From Luzula sylvatica (lineage: Eukaryota > Streptophyta > Magnoliopsida > Poales > Juncaceae): a stretch of DNA of 64,000 nt. Both the position numbers and the translations under genes were made by a program. The notes under the pieces were generated by a model. That model ran no database searches and was not told the origin of the DNA. It worked only from the letters and a program-made list of their open reading frames with translations. The stretch lies in contig OX326956.1 in NCBI GenBank assembly GCA_946800325.1, forward strand, positions 9,093,167 to 9,157,166. The letters are read 5' to 3'. Positions 11,731 through 21,679 of the stretch are shown piece by piece (the stretch's first letter is position 1; the number at the start of each line of letters is the position of its first letter).

Positions 11731-13131
11731 ATGGATGGTTTTGAAATCAAAAGAGAAGCATCCCAAACCCTGATTTCTCCCCGAAACCCTGAACCAATTA
11801 AAACAATCTATCTCTCGAACATAGACCAACAACTCGCATTTCCAGTTGAAACCATCTTTTTCTACAATTCAAAACCAAACAGCATTAAATCGCACGATAT
11901 TTTTGAAATTGTAAAAAATGCACTCTCTGAGAAATTACTCGTACCATACTATTTCTTGGCTGGAAGACTCGATTTCAACGTACAATTTAATAGACTCGAG
12001 CTTGTATGCAACAACGAGGGTATTTTATTTACCAGCGCGGTTTCAGAGCTCAAACTCGAAGAATTGGGTGATTTATCTCATCCAAATCCTTTGTTTCGAA
12101 ATTTGATTCTTCAACTTGAAGGCTTCAGTAGCTTATTCGACACACCGGTTTTCACGGTTCAGGTCTGTTTTTATGAATTTTAAATCTCGGCCTAGCCGAC
12201 TATTTCAATATTAGTTTGTATGATTTTGTGTATAAATTAGGTAACGAAATTTAAATGCGGAGGCTTCTCGATTGGTTTCGTGACAAACCATAGTATAATG
12301 GACGGTCGATCTGCAGCCGAGATGTTTGAAAACTTTGCATCGATTTGTCGCGGAGTCGAAACAATTCGAAACAAATATATTTTAAACACAGATAGGTCTT
12401 GCATTAAAGCACGAGAACCCCTCGAAATAAAATTTGATCACAAAGAGTACACAAAACAAGCCGATTCAAATTTCACGTCGCCAACTCCTCAAACCAACAT
12501 TGCACCAATCTCTCTCTCTAACCCTGACGAAACTCCGCGATTCAAACTCGTCTCGTTAAATTCAAAAATCATTTCTTCCTTAAAAGAAAAAGCAGTTGTG
12601 AAATGTTCGAGTTTCGAGGCGGCAGTAGCACATATATGGAAATCACGAACTCGTGCAATACACAAAGATCAAACTAGGGTTTCATCTGTATTGTTCGCAG
12701 TGGATATAAGAGGAAAAATGATACCTCCTTTGCCAAATGGATTTGTGGGAAATGCGGTAATTACTGCTTCTGCAAGTGCTTCGGTCAAAGACTTGTTCGA
12801 AAAGCCGTTTTCTTTTTGCGTCGAAATGGTAAAAGAGGGTATTGAAAAGGTGACGAATGAGTATGTGAGATCCGCAATTGATTGGTTGGAGATGCATAAA
12901 GGGGTGCCTTCAATCATAGATGGCAATTTTTTCGTGAGTGCTTGGTGGAAATTGCCATTTCATGAATTGGATTTTGGATGGGGGAGACCCGTCTATGGGG
13001 GCCCACTTGTCACTGACATGAACGAGTTTGTGTTGCTTTTGGCAGGGGAGAATAAGGGGGGAATTCATGTTTGGATTGCTTTGGAGAAGGATAATATGGA
13101 TAAGTTCTTGAGTTATGTCTTTGATGTTTGA
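11731..13131 (+). CDS. BAHD (HXXXD-type) acyl-CoA-dependent acyltransferase
   Basis: Cytosolic enzyme that transfers an acyl group from acyl-CoA to an alcohol or amine in plant specialised metabolism. Exons are 11731-12162 and 12241-13131, separated by a 78-bp intron after codon 144, giving 440 residues, normal for the family. The catalytic HxxxD is HSIMD at residues 161-165, preceded by GGFSIGFVTN. The structural DFGWG is complete at residues 388-392 (LDFGWGRPVYGG). Early segments (the LSNIDQQL area, FLAGRLD) also fit. The start is the first ATG of the frame. Sequence style suggests the group of hydroxycinnamoyl or omega-hydroxyacid feruloyl transferases, but donor and acceptor cannot be told from sequence alone. 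There are no frameshifts. An AATAAA-like word near 13288 may mark the 3' end. Confidence 0.92.
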
Positions 13132-13372
13132 GGCTACAATAATATATATGGTCTTTTCTGAAAAGATAATTAGAACAAAAAGCAATGGATCGATATGATT
13201 ATTTTTATAGAATAGCCAAGAAAATTATATAATTGAAATGTATGGCTTGATTGTATGTTTTAACTGATGATGCATACGAAAATATAAATGTTTAATATTG
13301 AGCAATTTCGTTATTTTTGTAGACCAGGGACCAAGGTCCAGGCATACGACCACATACAATCCATATCTAATA

Positions 13373-13700
13373 AGAGAATTTTACTGTTGTAACAATGTTT
13401 GGAAAAAATATTCACGAAATAACCAAGTTTTGAACATAATTACCAAAATGTCTTTTGCGGGGTACCATTCATCGCCGGACGGAGTATGGTTCTGCGCCTT
13501 TTCATTAAATAGAAATAAATTATTAATTGGACCGTTAATTTGAGATTTAAAAAAGGCGAGGAATGGAAGTGCGCCAGTCGTGGTATGGAAGTGCGCCTTT
13601 CTTCAGGCTAAGCCACGTGTCCAGGGGCGATGTATGGTTAAGCGCCAGGCGCAGTATGGTTCCGCGCCTTTCGTATACTGCCAAAACCGCACCGCCCTTT
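13373..13700 (+). mobile_element. Second solo arm of the 18.9-kb Mutator-like family, with adjoining internal repeat
   Basis: Starts GAGAATTTTACTGTTGTAAC and carries the same AAATAACCAAGTTTTGAACA and 'catcgccggacgg' words as the arm at 10619. It is followed at 13561-13690 by repeated words of the type 'gtatggaagtgcgcc' and 'ggcgcagtatgg'. No coding capacity was recognised. Confidence 0.55.
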
Positions 13701-14044
13701 CTTTCTTTTTCTTTCTCTTCCCTTCTTTTCTTCCTTCCTTCTAATTTTTCTTTTCTTCTTCTTCTTCCTTCGAGTTTTTGATTTCCTTCTTCAGATCTGT
13801 GGAAATAGTAAGTATTTATTGTAGTTTTTTTCAGATATGTGTATACTTGATGTTATATGTGTTGTTTTGTTTGAAATGACAGATTTTTGGTGATTTTCGG
13901 TGAAGTTTTTTGGTGATTTGAAACTAGAGATTTGAAGATTGTTAGTTTCCGATTGTAAGGTAAATATTTGATTTTGTTTTAGTTAGATTATTTTTTTGAA
14001 AAAATATAATAACTCGTGTAGTCTCTGTTTACTCGTGTAGTCTC
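13700..14044. other. Pyrimidine-rich leader-like DNA
   Basis: A CT-rich run at about 13690-13800 followed by T-rich DNA resembles a plant 5' leader and intron, but no coding exon follows. A tandem copy of ACTCGTGTAGTCTC occurs at about 14012-14044. Confidence 0.3.
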
Positions 14045-14330
14045 CCATTATAAACTGGACTCTCCAGTCCCAAAGCCCGAGTCTTCTCTTTCTTTCTTCA
14101 TTTACTCGTGTAGTCTCTGTTTTGGGTTTTGGCTCTGACGAAACCAATGGTACACAACTTACTCTTGCCATCTCTTTCTTCTTGTCGGGACCGGCCCTGC
14201 TTCTTGCCCTTGCCTCTCCAACTCTTTTCACCCAATACTTAATTATAGAACCAATTTATTCACACACTTGATTAGCATACGAATTGGAATTCAATAGAAC
14301 TATAGAATCCAAAACAATACTTAATTACTA
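14045..14330 (+). repeat. Contiguous duplicate of 8023-8160 plus 9047-9175
   Basis: Matches the two separated blocks near 8.1 and 9.1 kb without the intervening 0.9 kb. The boundary falls in 'ttcttgtcgggaccgg'. It is noncoding. Confidence 0.6.
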
Positions 14331-14426
14331 ATTAAACACAAATGTTGCTATTGGCCCACGTTTCTCCAACTTGATTTCGCAAACCCTGTTAGTCCTGATC
14401 AAGAGGGTTCCTCCTAAGGTTCGGCG

Positions 14427-14443
14427 CTAAACCCTAAACCCTA
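14427..14443 (+). promoter_or_regulatory. Telo-box-like motif
   Basis: CTAAACCCTAAACCCTA holds two telomere-type repeats in tandem. Short telo-boxes of this form are common in promoters of plant translation and cell-cycle genes. No gene start was recognised just downstream, so its role here is unknown. Confidence 0.4.
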
Positions 14444-14459
14444 TATTGAATTGAAAAAT

Positions 14460-15046
14460 TATACTTGTCCCCTTTAATATCCCCCCAATGTATTGATGTT
14501 ATGGCAATATTGATTAAATACATTAAATGTTAAATTAGGTGGCAAACTGTATTTATTAGGTGGTAAACCAAATTGATTAGGTGATAAATCAAATTATTAA
14601 AAAATAATTTGCTTTATTTAATATTTTTATTATATTTAATTTAACACATGATAAGTTATATTTATTTGAACAAATTTTTATTATTTTGTTTCAATATTTT
14701 TTTAAAAAAATTATTTTCATTTTCTATTTTTTGCGAAATTATTATATTTTTGTTTATTTTTTACGATGGTTTCATTAATGTATCCGTTTAACACATGTTA
14801 ATTGGTATATTAATTAAGTCCAATAATTTCTTTTCCAAATTTATAGATTTAAATTTCATTAATTATAGATGGTGGTAAACGAAGTTGTTAAAAATATTAA
14901 ATAAATTAATGATGTGTGAAACGGTGAATCATTTTTGCATTCTTTTCTTATATAGGATGAAAAAAATTAAATAATCATGGTTTACCACCATCATTAATAC
15001 AGACGCCAACACATCAATCAATCGAGAGGATTTTAAGGGGGACATG
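14460..15046. mobile_element. MITE-like element, relative of 50325-50750
   Basis: The left end CTTGTCCCCTTTAATATCC pairs with the inverted right end GTCCCCCTTAAAATCC. 'atgtattgatgtt' near the left pairs with 'aacacatcaatcaat' near the right. The interior has 'ggtggtaaac' words and is noncoding. Exact ends and target duplication were not resolved. Confidence 0.55.
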
Positions 15047-15095
15047 CATCACCACTCTATTGAATTTATTGATTGATCAGATATATCAAGAAGTG

Positions 15096-15386
15096 AGGTT
15101 GGTTTTCTGGAGTCGCTTGGAATTTGTGATTCTTTTTCGGTTGCATATCTCGTGCCCAAATTAAGCCAAGTCGATGCCGAGAAGGTATTAATAAATATTA
15201 AATAAATTTATGAAGGAAATAAAAGAAGAAAAAAACTAATAAAAATGCATAAAAGGGTACTTAAATAATTTGGCATTATGTGATGAATTGATGAGTGCTT
15301 ATTCTATATCTTTTCTGTAGGTAATAAAGCACATGAATGTATTTGCGGATGAAGATGTCGATGCGGCAGCCGAGGCACTCGATGAT
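15096..15386 (+). other. Two splice-bounded exons of an unassigned gene
   Basis: An open stretch ending at 15184 ([14 protein letters not shown] before GT) is followed by an exon at 15321-15386 (VIKHMNVFADEDVDAAAEAL..DD), flanked by AG and GTAAGC. The joined frame is phase 0 and has normal protein composition. I do not recognise the family. The beginning and the next exon were not found, so this is probably a gene fragment stranded between transposons. A pseudo-exon carried by a transposon is equally possible. Confidence 0.4.
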
Positions 15387-15751
15387 GTAAGCATTTTTTT
15401 TTTTTTAAATATTGAATTTACATGTTTTTTTTTTACCGCGACTAATAATTTTATTAACTTTTGGGTAAGATTAACATTAATCGTTTCTTTGATATCTTGA
15501 GCGATGTTGTTTCGTTTAGGGTTTGAGAAATCCAAAATACGAAAATATTATTACGGGTATAGTGTACTTTTGTTATAACTTTATGTTTGTTTATTTTTGG
15601 TTTTTTTCGAGTTTGTTTGTTGTTTGTCATCTTGATGTTTTTATTTCATTATTGAGTCCTGGAAGGGGATGTAGTATTTCTGAGAGGGGATAGATGCTAT
15701 GAAAGGATTAAAGTATACTTAATTTTTTCTAAAATTTAAGCATGATATTTT

Positions 15752-16005
15752 TTGGAAAATTCTATTTTGCCGCCTCATTTCCCCCATATTTTCCGAAGAC
15801 CTAATTAACACCTTAATTAACATTTCAATTAACGAGAAATATACAATTAATAATTTTTAAATATTAATTGAAAGTGACCTTAAGTGCATATTAATTTTTT
15901 ATTGATCATGTATTAATTGTTAATTCCCATGTTAATTAAGGTGCTAATTAGGTTTTGGGAAAATGTGCGGAAAATGGGGAGACATGATAGGAGGCTCTCG
16001 TGTCC
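15752..16005. mobile_element. MITE-like inverted-repeat element
   Basis: The left arm (CCATATTTTCCGAAGACCTA, then ATTAACACC) pairs with the right arm (GGTGCTAATTAGG, then GGAAAATGGGGAG). The interior is rich in TTAATTAA-type words. The ends are approximate and no target duplication was seen. Confidence 0.5.
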
Positions 16006-16054
16006 AAATTATTAATGTTAATTAGCAAGTGAAGTAAGACCAAATTAATTGATA

Positions 16055-17400
16055 CTAGGAGATTACCCGCGCTTCGCGGCGGTTTTGTTTCATTTGATTT
16101 ACCATACACATAATATATAGTTATGATTTTCCGGGATCAAATATAAGACTTGATAAAAATAAATATCATATTGATTATGGAAGTTTGATTATGACAAAAT
16201 TATTATATTATTCTTAAATATGACACATTGCGAAATTTTTATTTAATATTTTAATACAACATATACAAAAAAGAATAAATATCACTATAAAATAATAAAA
16301 CAACATGTGTGGACATAAACAAAAATCAAAATCATATGATATTCTAAATTTTCATATTTAAAATTAAGAATAATAACATTGTAAAAGTTTAAAAAAATTA
16401 TTTGTGTCTGATAATTTTTATGTTTCGTGTTTATTATTGAAAAATATTATATAAGTTAAAGAAATTATTTGTGTTTAGTAAATAAATATATTTCATTATT
16501 ATTTTTAGATATTAACATGAAACTGTTTTAAGTAAAAATACAAATATAACATAATTGTTTTAAAAACAATAATAATAATTAGGATGTGCAATTTTTTTCA
16601 ATTATATGTTTAGAAATAATAATAATTAGGATTGTAAGTCATTAATGTAATTACATTTTTTTTATATATTTTTTTACATAATTGTTTTCATAATTTTATG
16701 TTAGAGAAAAGTATTGAATATATTATAATAACATAGTTAGTAGTATGTGCAATTTTTATCAATTATCGTTTTATAAATAATAATTATTAGGCTTACAAGT
16801 CATTAATGTAATTATATTTATTTTTATATCTTTTTTACATAATTGTTTTCATAATTTTAAGTTAAAGAAAAATATTAAATATATGATAATATGGATCTCA
16901 AAATAAAGATAAAATTCAAGCGAATATATTTCTTAATTTTTTTAAATTATATTATGAAAATACTAACAATATTTGATGTATTTATGATATTATATATTAA
17001 TTTATTAATGTTAGATATTTAAACTCTTCACATTCTATTTGTATTCACAATAGATCATGTAACTTATTGTGAAAAAAATTCAAAATCAAATATAATTGGT
17101 TCAACATGAACCTAACAAATAATATTTTGACACGTCATCAGTGTAAGGTGATGTGGCATTCTAAAATTGCTTAAAAGTATGTGTAAAATAAGGGACACAT
17201 AAATATCTACAAATAAAACATAATCACACAAAATAAAAAATTAATCTATGTTTCATATATTGCCACATATCATAATCTAATGGTTGAAATAATTGTGATG
17301 ATGTGGCATGAGTTGTGATGAGGTGGCATGAGGAAATTGCATAAAGATGGGTCCAAAATAAGGGGGTTGGTAAATTTGCCTCCAAATTTTATCCCTAAAT
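16055..17400 (-). mobile_element. Nonautonomous Helitron candidate, 3' end at 16055
   Basis: Read on the minus strand, CCGCCGCGAAGCGCGGGT is followed eight bases later by CTAG and a T: a GC-rich hairpin just before CTAG|T, the Helitron terminator. The body to the right is AT-rich and noncoding, and near 17.1-17.35 kb carries 'gatgtggcat' words typical of the 5' part of plant Helitrons. The 5' TC end was not located, so the right boundary is a guess. Confidence 0.55.
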
Positions 17401-17776
17401 TAATATATTTTAGTTAACATACTAAATATCATATATCATCTAATTAACAAAAAAAATGTACATGACAAGTATTCATTTTTTACGTAACAAGTATTCATTT
17501 GAATTTATCAGTTTTTTATTAATATTAATTATTTTTTAATCATTTATTTTTGTAATTATTGCATGTGTTAATTAGAACATATAAATTGTAATGGTGAAAT
17601 TTTTGGGCCAAGTAAAAATTCTCTTTCAACCTTCACAGGGAATATTGTACCAATCCATTTAGAAAAAAGGAAATTTTTTTTTTAAAAAAAAAAAAAAATT
17701 TAGAGTGAGTTTTATTGTCCCACTTCTAAAACTGTTACGTTAAAAATTTAGAGGATTTTACAAACTATTGACTATT
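17401..17776. other. AT-rich intergenic
   Basis: Contains an A-rich run at about 17670-17700. No gene or element end was recognised. Confidence 0.4.
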
Positions 17777-17785
17777 ATAATTTAA

Positions 17786-18090
17786 GAGGTTATATATGGT
17801 GCCCCCCAACATGCAAAAAAGATCCTTGATGAGGTGGCAAAAGGGAGATTAGTGGATTATTTAGTCTCTCTAATTGACTCAATTAAATGTTAATTGACAC
17901 GTTTAATTGACACGATTAAATGTTAATATTGGTACATGTTAATTGACGGATCAATTCAACTAAACGGTCAATTAATATTTAATCGAGTCAATTAAAGAGA
18001 CTAAACAACCCATTTAACCCCATTTAATCTCCCTTTTGTCACCTCATCAAGGATGCTTTTTGCATGTTGGGGGGCCAAGTATATTTTCCC
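17786..18090. mobile_element. 305-bp Mutator-like MITE with 9-bp target duplication
   Basis: Long inverted ends: GCCCCCCAACATGCAAAAAA with CCTTGATGAGGTGGCAAAAG on the left, and the complement (CTTTTTGCATGTTGGGGGGC and its inward continuation) on the right. Identical 9-mers ATAATTTAA flank it at 17777-17785 and 18091-18099. Noncoding. A diverged copy lies at about 4557-4830. Confidence 0.85.
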
Positions 18091-18279
18091 ATAATTTAAT
18101 CACCATCTATCCTTTCCTCTCAAACATTTTTACAAAAAAAACTTATTGAACTTTCATGCGAAATTAAACTTTATTGGGCTCTGATCATAGTTTCAACTCC
18201 AATCAGGGCTGTCATAAAGCCCAAATTTATTTCAGCCCATTACTTCCCCTCTCTTTCTACTTTCACCCTGCTCCAGTAG

Positions 18280-18470
18280 GACTGGCAAAAAATGCTCGAG
18301 ATCGACGTTTGTTCGAGTTTGGTTCGAAGATCGTTCGAAAATAGCTCGTTCGAAAATTGGATGATGTTCGAAAATTGGAAGATCGTTCGAAAATAATTCG
18401 TTCGAGCCGAGCTCGAGCTCGATGATGTTCGGCTCGCGAGCCAGCTCGAGTTCGAACATTTTGCACATAT
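18280..18470. repeat. GCTCGA/GTTCGAAAA-rich degenerate repeat
   Basis: Multiple interspersed copies of GTTCGAAAAT and GAGCTCGAGCTCG words. The pattern is common in plant transposon debris. Open frames on the minus strand here only translate the repeat. Confidence 0.5.
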
Positions 18471-18529
18471 ACCCTCATAATATAAATTATTTACAACTAA
18501 ATCATGTATAAACTCAACCTACTTGATCC

Positions 18530-18884
18530 GGCCCAACCCAAACAAATAACTCAACCTAACCCTAATCCCGGCCCAAGTCTCTCTCTCTCTCTCCCTCTCT
18601 CTCTCCTTTTATTATCCAGATCTTGCCGCTCCATATCTTTTCCCTCTCTTTACCCCCAGACCTATCTCGCCAACCTGTCTCGCCTCCCTCTTCAACATTC
18701 AACAAGCTTGACGGTGCACCTCCTCCTCCTCATCAGCGTTCCGCAAGCCGATTCGTAAGCAGCTCCACCTCCTCTCTTCGAAAAATCAGACGTTTTCAGG
18801 TTTTGACTATTCTTTTAGATATTTCTTTTTTTTTTGCAAACAAAAAACGATTTAAGGTTTTTTTTTTTGGATTTCAGGCTATAT
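18530..18884 (+). repeat. CT-rich leader-like DNA and first copy of a locally duplicated unit
   Basis: A (CT)n-rich stretch at 18570-18610 leads into possible leader sequence. From about 18825 the words GCAAACAAAAAACGATTTAA and GGATTTCAGGCTATATG begin a unit repeated at about 20888 and 21220-21400. The unit is split here by the 1.8-kb element at 18894. Confidence 0.5.
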
Positions 18885-19120
18885 GTTTTTTTAAGAAATT
18901 TTTTCAAAGTAACCAAGTTGGAAAACTTTATACCCGAAATAACCAAGTTTTGAACATAATTCTCAAAATGTCTTTTGCGAGGTTCCATACCTCGCCAGGC
19001 GAGCTATCATTCAGCGTTTTTTTTACGGGAGTAATTAAGGTGGGTAAACAAAGGCGATGAACCAAACATCGCCTTTTTTTCAAAATCCAAGAAAAAACAA
19101 TTAATCCCCTCCAAACTGCA

Positions 19121-19505
19121 CCTGCCGAATTCTCTATTATTTGAATTATTATATTTAATTAATGTGATAATTAAAAAATATAATTAAATATTCATTAAAA
19201 TTTATTCAAATTTAAGAATTCGAACGAATATTAATTATGTATTAATTTAGCAGCTAATATGTAATGGTTACTATTTTAATTAAATATACTAATTAGAACA
19301 TATAAATATTATGATAAAATGTGGATAATTTCGGTTCGTATATTTAATTAAAATGATAAGCAGTACATGTTAGCTGTTAACTTAATACGTAATTAATAAT
19401 GGTTCGAATTCATAAATTGGAATAAATTTTACTGAATATTTAATTATATATTTTAATTAGCACGTAAATTAAATGTAATTGTTTGTAATAGAGGATTCGG
19501 CAGGT
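19121..19505. repeat. Foldback unit 1 inside the palindromic element
   Basis: About 385 bp starting CCTGCCGAATTCTC and ending GATTCGGCAGGT. The two halves are imperfect inverted copies of each other, for example GAATTCGAACGAATATTAAT against its complement near 19390-19410. Confidence 0.75.
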
Positions 19506-19590
19506 ACAATTTGGGTGCAATAAAAAAAAATCTTTTTTCAAACGTGTCAGTACTAACTTTTAAAAAAAAAATCACTCTCCCCACAATATA

Positions 19591-19974
19591 CCTGCCGAAT
19601 CTTCCATTACAAACAATTACATTTAATTTACGTGCTAATTAAAAGATATAATTAAATATTCAGTAAAATTTATTCCAATTTATGAATTCGAAGAATTATT
19701 AATTTTGTATTAAGTTAACAGCCAACATGTACTAGTTATTATTTTAATTAAATATACTAATTAAAACATATAAATATTATGATAAAATGTGGAAAATTTC
19801 GGTTCGTATATTTAATTAAAATGATAAGCAGTACATGTTAGCTGTTAACTTAATACGTAATTAATAATTGTTCGAATTCGTAAATTTTAATAAATTTTAC
19901 TGAATATTTTATTATATATCTTAATTATCAAAATAATTGAACGTAATAACTAAATAATGAATAATTCGGCGGGT
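19591..19974. repeat. Foldback unit 2 inside the palindromic element
   Basis: Same plan as unit 1, starting CCTGCCGAATCTTCC and ending TAATTCGGCGGGT. It is separated from its neighbours by about 85-100 bp of A/T-rich spacer. Confidence 0.75.
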
Positions 19975-20073
19975 ACATTTTGGAGTAGAATATTTTTTTT
20001 ATATAATTTTTTCAAACCATGTCACGTGTCAGATATTAAAAAAAAGAAAAAAATTATTGTACTCCAAAATGTA

Positions 20074-20459
20074 CCTGCCGAATTATCTATTATATAGTTA
20101 TTACGTTCAATTATGTTGATAATTAAAATATATAATTAAATATTCAGTAAAATTTATTCAAATTTACGAATTCGAACCATTATTAATTACGTATTAAGTT
20201 AACAGCTAACATGTACCGCTTATCATTTTAATTAAATATACGAACCGAAATTATCCACATTTTATCATAATATTTATATGTTCTAATTAGTATATTTAAT
20301 TAAAATAGTAACCATTACATATTAGCTGCTAAATTAATACATAATTAATATTCGTTCGAATTCTTAAATTTGAATAAATTTTAATGAATATTTAATTATA
20401 TTTTTTAATTATCACATTAATTAAATATAATAATTCAAATAATAGAGAATTCGGCAGGT
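20074..20459. repeat. Foldback unit 3 inside the palindromic element
   Basis: Same plan, in mirror relation to unit 1, starting CCTGCCGAATTATC and ending GAATTCGGCAGGT. A related half-unit (TTTATGAATTCGAAC context) occurs alone near 49.52-49.74 kb. Confidence 0.75.
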
Positions 20460-20908
20460 GCATTTTGGAGGGGATTAATTGTTTTTCTTGGATTTGAAAA
20501 AAAAGCGATATTTGGTTCATCGCCTGGCGAAGTTTGGTTCATCGCCTTTGTTTACGCACCTTAATTACTCCCATAAAAAAAGGCGCTGAATGATATCTCG
20601 CCTGGCGAGGTATGGAACCTCGCAAAGGACATTTTGGGAATTATGTTCAAAACTTGGTTATTTCGGGTATAAAGTTTGGTAACTTGGTTAGTTTGAGAAA
20701 ATTTCCGTTTTTTTATTGTTCAAATTTTGTTTTTTTTTTCGATTCTGAGTTTATTTTTAGATCTAATCTTTTAATTTTGATTGTCTTTTTTCTGTATCGG
20801 TAGATTGTTTTTAGGTATTTTTAGATCTAATCTTTTAATTTTGATTTTTTTTCTGTATCGATAGATTGTTTTTTATTGTTTTTTTTTTTGCAAACAAAAA
20901 GCGATTTA

Positions 20909-21219
20909 ATAATTCAGGACTTGGAAGGAGATTTGAGGAATAGAAGAAGGAGATGAGGGAGAATAAGAGAATGTGGTAAATGATTGGAATTCTCGGGGCC
21001 CTGCTTGGAGTAAAGGATTATAATATCCTGTATTTAAGGATTCTTTTAGTTTTTGCAGCAAACTATGTAACTTGGCTTTTGTTTTTTTTGTAAGTTTTCT
21101 TTTGAGATTTATAAGGGTTTTATAATACCCTTTTAGAAGCTGTAAACTTAATCTTTAATTATTTAATTAAGTAATAGAAGTGGGACTTAAGAGCCCACTC
21201 TATTTTTATAAAAAAAAAA
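20909..21219 (+). mobile_element. Retroposon tail with poly(A) and target duplication
   Basis: About 310 bp ending in a poly(A) run at 21209-21219, inserted into the locally repeated unit. The flanks AAAAAGCGATTTAA (left) and AAAAAGCGATCTAA (right) are a near-perfect target duplication. The unit is uninterrupted at this point near 18845. The inserted DNA reads like the 3' untranslated end of a plant LINE; no protein was recognised. Confidence 0.6.
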
Positions 21220-21420
21220 AAGCGATCTAAGGTTTTTTTTTTTGGATTTCAGGCTATATGTTTTTTTATTGTTCAAATTTTGTTGTTTTTTTCGATTCTG
21301 AGTTTATTTTTAGATCTAATCTTTTAATTTTGATTTTTTTTTTTCTGTATTGATAGATTGTTTATAGGTGTTTTTTTATGAGATGTTGAGATCAGCAAAA
21401 ACGAAGGATTCAATGACAAC
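21220..21420 (+). repeat. Second copy of the local unit, holding the empty target site
   Basis: Matches 18850-18893 joined directly to 20716-20800, without the 1.8-kb element between them. It is therefore the unoccupied version of the insertion site. T-rich and noncoding. Confidence 0.75.
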
Positions 21421-21679
21421 ATGAAAGGTAATTTTAGCTCAAAACCTTGTATAATAACATTATTTACCATTTGTTTCAACTAAACTATACTATTTGGGTC
21501 TTTATAGATTTTGTATTTTCTCTTTAAATCAATAGTTAATTAATTTTCTTTTCTTAAAATCACTGGTCTTTATAGATTTTGTATTTTTTCTTTAAATCAA
21601 TAATATTATTTACCTTTCATGTTGTCTTCAGAACCGATCACTTGGCAGTGGGTTCCTTTCTCCCAAGTCTCCACCTCGT

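Larger units (their letters stand above)
18894..20706. mobile_element. 1.8-kb palindromic Mutator-like element with 9-bp target duplication
   Basis: Flanked by identical 9-mers GTTTTTTTA at 18885-18893 and 20707-20715. The outer arms are inverted copies: AGAAATTTTTTCAAAGTAAC at the left against GGAAATTTTCTCAAACTAAC inverted from the right, then AACTTTATACCCGAAATAAC on both. The arms continue through 'acctcgccaggcgagctatcattcagcg' words, so almost the whole element is one palindrome centred near 19.79 kb. It has no coding capacity. The neighbouring duplicated unit at 21240-21300 contains the uninterrupted target site (GGCTATATGTTTTTTTATTG), confirming both ends. Confidence 0.9.

Noticed and set aside
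12669..12926. Minus-strand frames inside the BAHD gene
   Set aside because: Shadows of the plus-strand coding exon.
18504..19060. Frames over the CT-rich leader and MULE arm as a protein
   Set aside because: They run from leader-like DNA straight into the terminal arm of the 18894 element.
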